DNA of 64,000 nucleotides from assembly GCF_015207705.1 (NCBI RefSeq), contig NZ_JADEWI010000023.1, positions 1 to 64,000 on the forward strand. The letters are read 5' to 3'. This DNA is from Nostoc sp. LEGE 06077 (GTDB lineage: Bacteria > Cyanobacteriota > Cyanobacteriia > Cyanobacteriales > Nostocaceae). The notes beneath the pieces were generated by a model. That model had not been told where the DNA came from and did not search any database. It was given only the letters and a program-made list of their open reading frames with translations. Made by a program: the position numbers and the translations under genes. Positions 63,762 to 64,000 of this stretch are shown in pieces; the first letter of the stretch is position 1, and each line of letters opens with the position of its first letter.

Positions 63762-64000
63762 ATGAACACATCAAAACAGATTGATCATTGGCGGGTAGTC
63801 GCCGCATCTGTATGTGGTACCAGCCACATCAGAAATAAGCAGCTGTGTCAGGATGCTCACAACTGGCAGCTATTGCCAGACAATATATTAGTAGCCGCAG
63901 CAGCCGATGGCGCAGGTTCTGCCAGTCAGGGGAAAATTGGCGCAATGGTAGCCACCGAAGCAGCTGTAGAACATTTATCTATTAAAGAAGTCTCTCGCGC
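63762..64000 (+). CDS. PP2C-type phosphatase, N-terminal part (cut by the window edge)
   Basis: The first 79 codons of a gene that runs off the right edge. It opens MNTSKQIDHWRVVAASVCGT, then RNKQLCQDAHNW and VAAAADGAGSASQGKIGAMV. The DAHNW and ADGAG blocks are the metal-binding aspartate motifs of the PP2C subfamily paired with TerY-like VWA proteins. The ATG start is 50 bases after the VWA stop, across a HIP1-like GCGCGATCGCGG. A Ser/Thr kinase gene is expected next, from knowledge of the TerY-P triad; it cannot be seen here. Confidence 0.85.
   Translation, partial: MNTSKQIDHWRVVAASVCGTSHIRNKQLCQDAHNWQLLPDNILVAAAADGAGSASQGKIGAMVATEAAVEHLSIKEVSR

Overview
The window reads as chromosomal DNA of a filamentous, probably heterocyst-forming cyanobacterium of the Nostocales. 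The octamer GCGATCGC (HIP1) recurs throughout, inside genes and between them. The G+C content looks like roughly 41 % by eye. Many genes are cyanobacterial types: a ThiO/ThiG fusion, a CruA/CruP-type cyclase, a PatA-type response regulator, a PatD-like protein, DUF4327, and a CHAT protein with 42-residue TPRs. Intergenic DNA is full of the heptameric tandem repeats typical of heterocystous genomes. No rRNA, tRNA, CRISPR array or intact insertion sequence was seen.

Layout. 0.5-3.8 kb: RNase Z, a cysteine-containing unknown, CobU and a divergent unknown. 3.9-6.5 kb: two family-2 glycosyltransferases and a WcaF-type acetyltransferase, a small exopolysaccharide cluster. 6.9-11.6 kb: a histidine kinase with a degenerate ATPase domain, a PatD-like protein and the bifunctional (p)ppGpp enzyme. 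11.6-18.4 kb (minus strand): a 710-aa TPR/GT41 protein and a 1350-aa protein holding two methyltransferases and two glycosyltransferases. These two neighbours share a ~120-residue domain of unknown function, at the C-terminus of one and the N-terminus of the other. 19-25 kb: an FHA Ser/Thr kinase, a zinc-ribbon PP2C phosphatase, a PAS histidine kinase and a pseudouridine synthase. 25.4-29.4 kb: thiC under a TPP riboswitch, then a single-polypeptide restriction-modification protein (adenine methyltransferase fused to a BsuBI/PstI-type endonuclease). 29.7-41.4 kb: a TM2 protein, a ComEA-like protein, an SDR, a GH57 hydrolase, an orthocaspase, a CBS kinase, a metal-type permease pair and an Ig-like/propeller protein. 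41.4-53 kb: a MITE, a decayed Rpn-type nuclease, a coiled-coil protein, a CruA/CruP-like flavoprotein, TPR-CHAT, a Uma2 nuclease and citramalate synthase. 53-64 kb: ThiO/ThiG, a DUF3352 protein, two aldo/keto reductases, a PatA-type regulator, and the start of a TerY-like VWA/PP2C operon that runs off the right edge.

Links between genes. thiC and thiO/thiG supply the pyrimidine and thiazole halves of thiamine, but only thiC carries a visible riboswitch. The Ser/Thr kinase and PP2C form a natural phosphorylation/dephosphorylation pair. The restriction-modification fusion fits a second observation: by eye I found no CTGCAG (the PstI site) in the 64 kb.

The most unusual structural signals are these: the shared domain of the two giant glycosyltransferase proteins; heptamer repeats that supply start codons of several genes and others that are translated as inter-domain linkers; a duplicated GH57 gene tail between two palindromes with the same core; a 154-bp MITE with perfect inverted ends and a GAATT target duplication; and terminators built around a HIP1 core. 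All functional assignments come from reading motifs, not from database searches.
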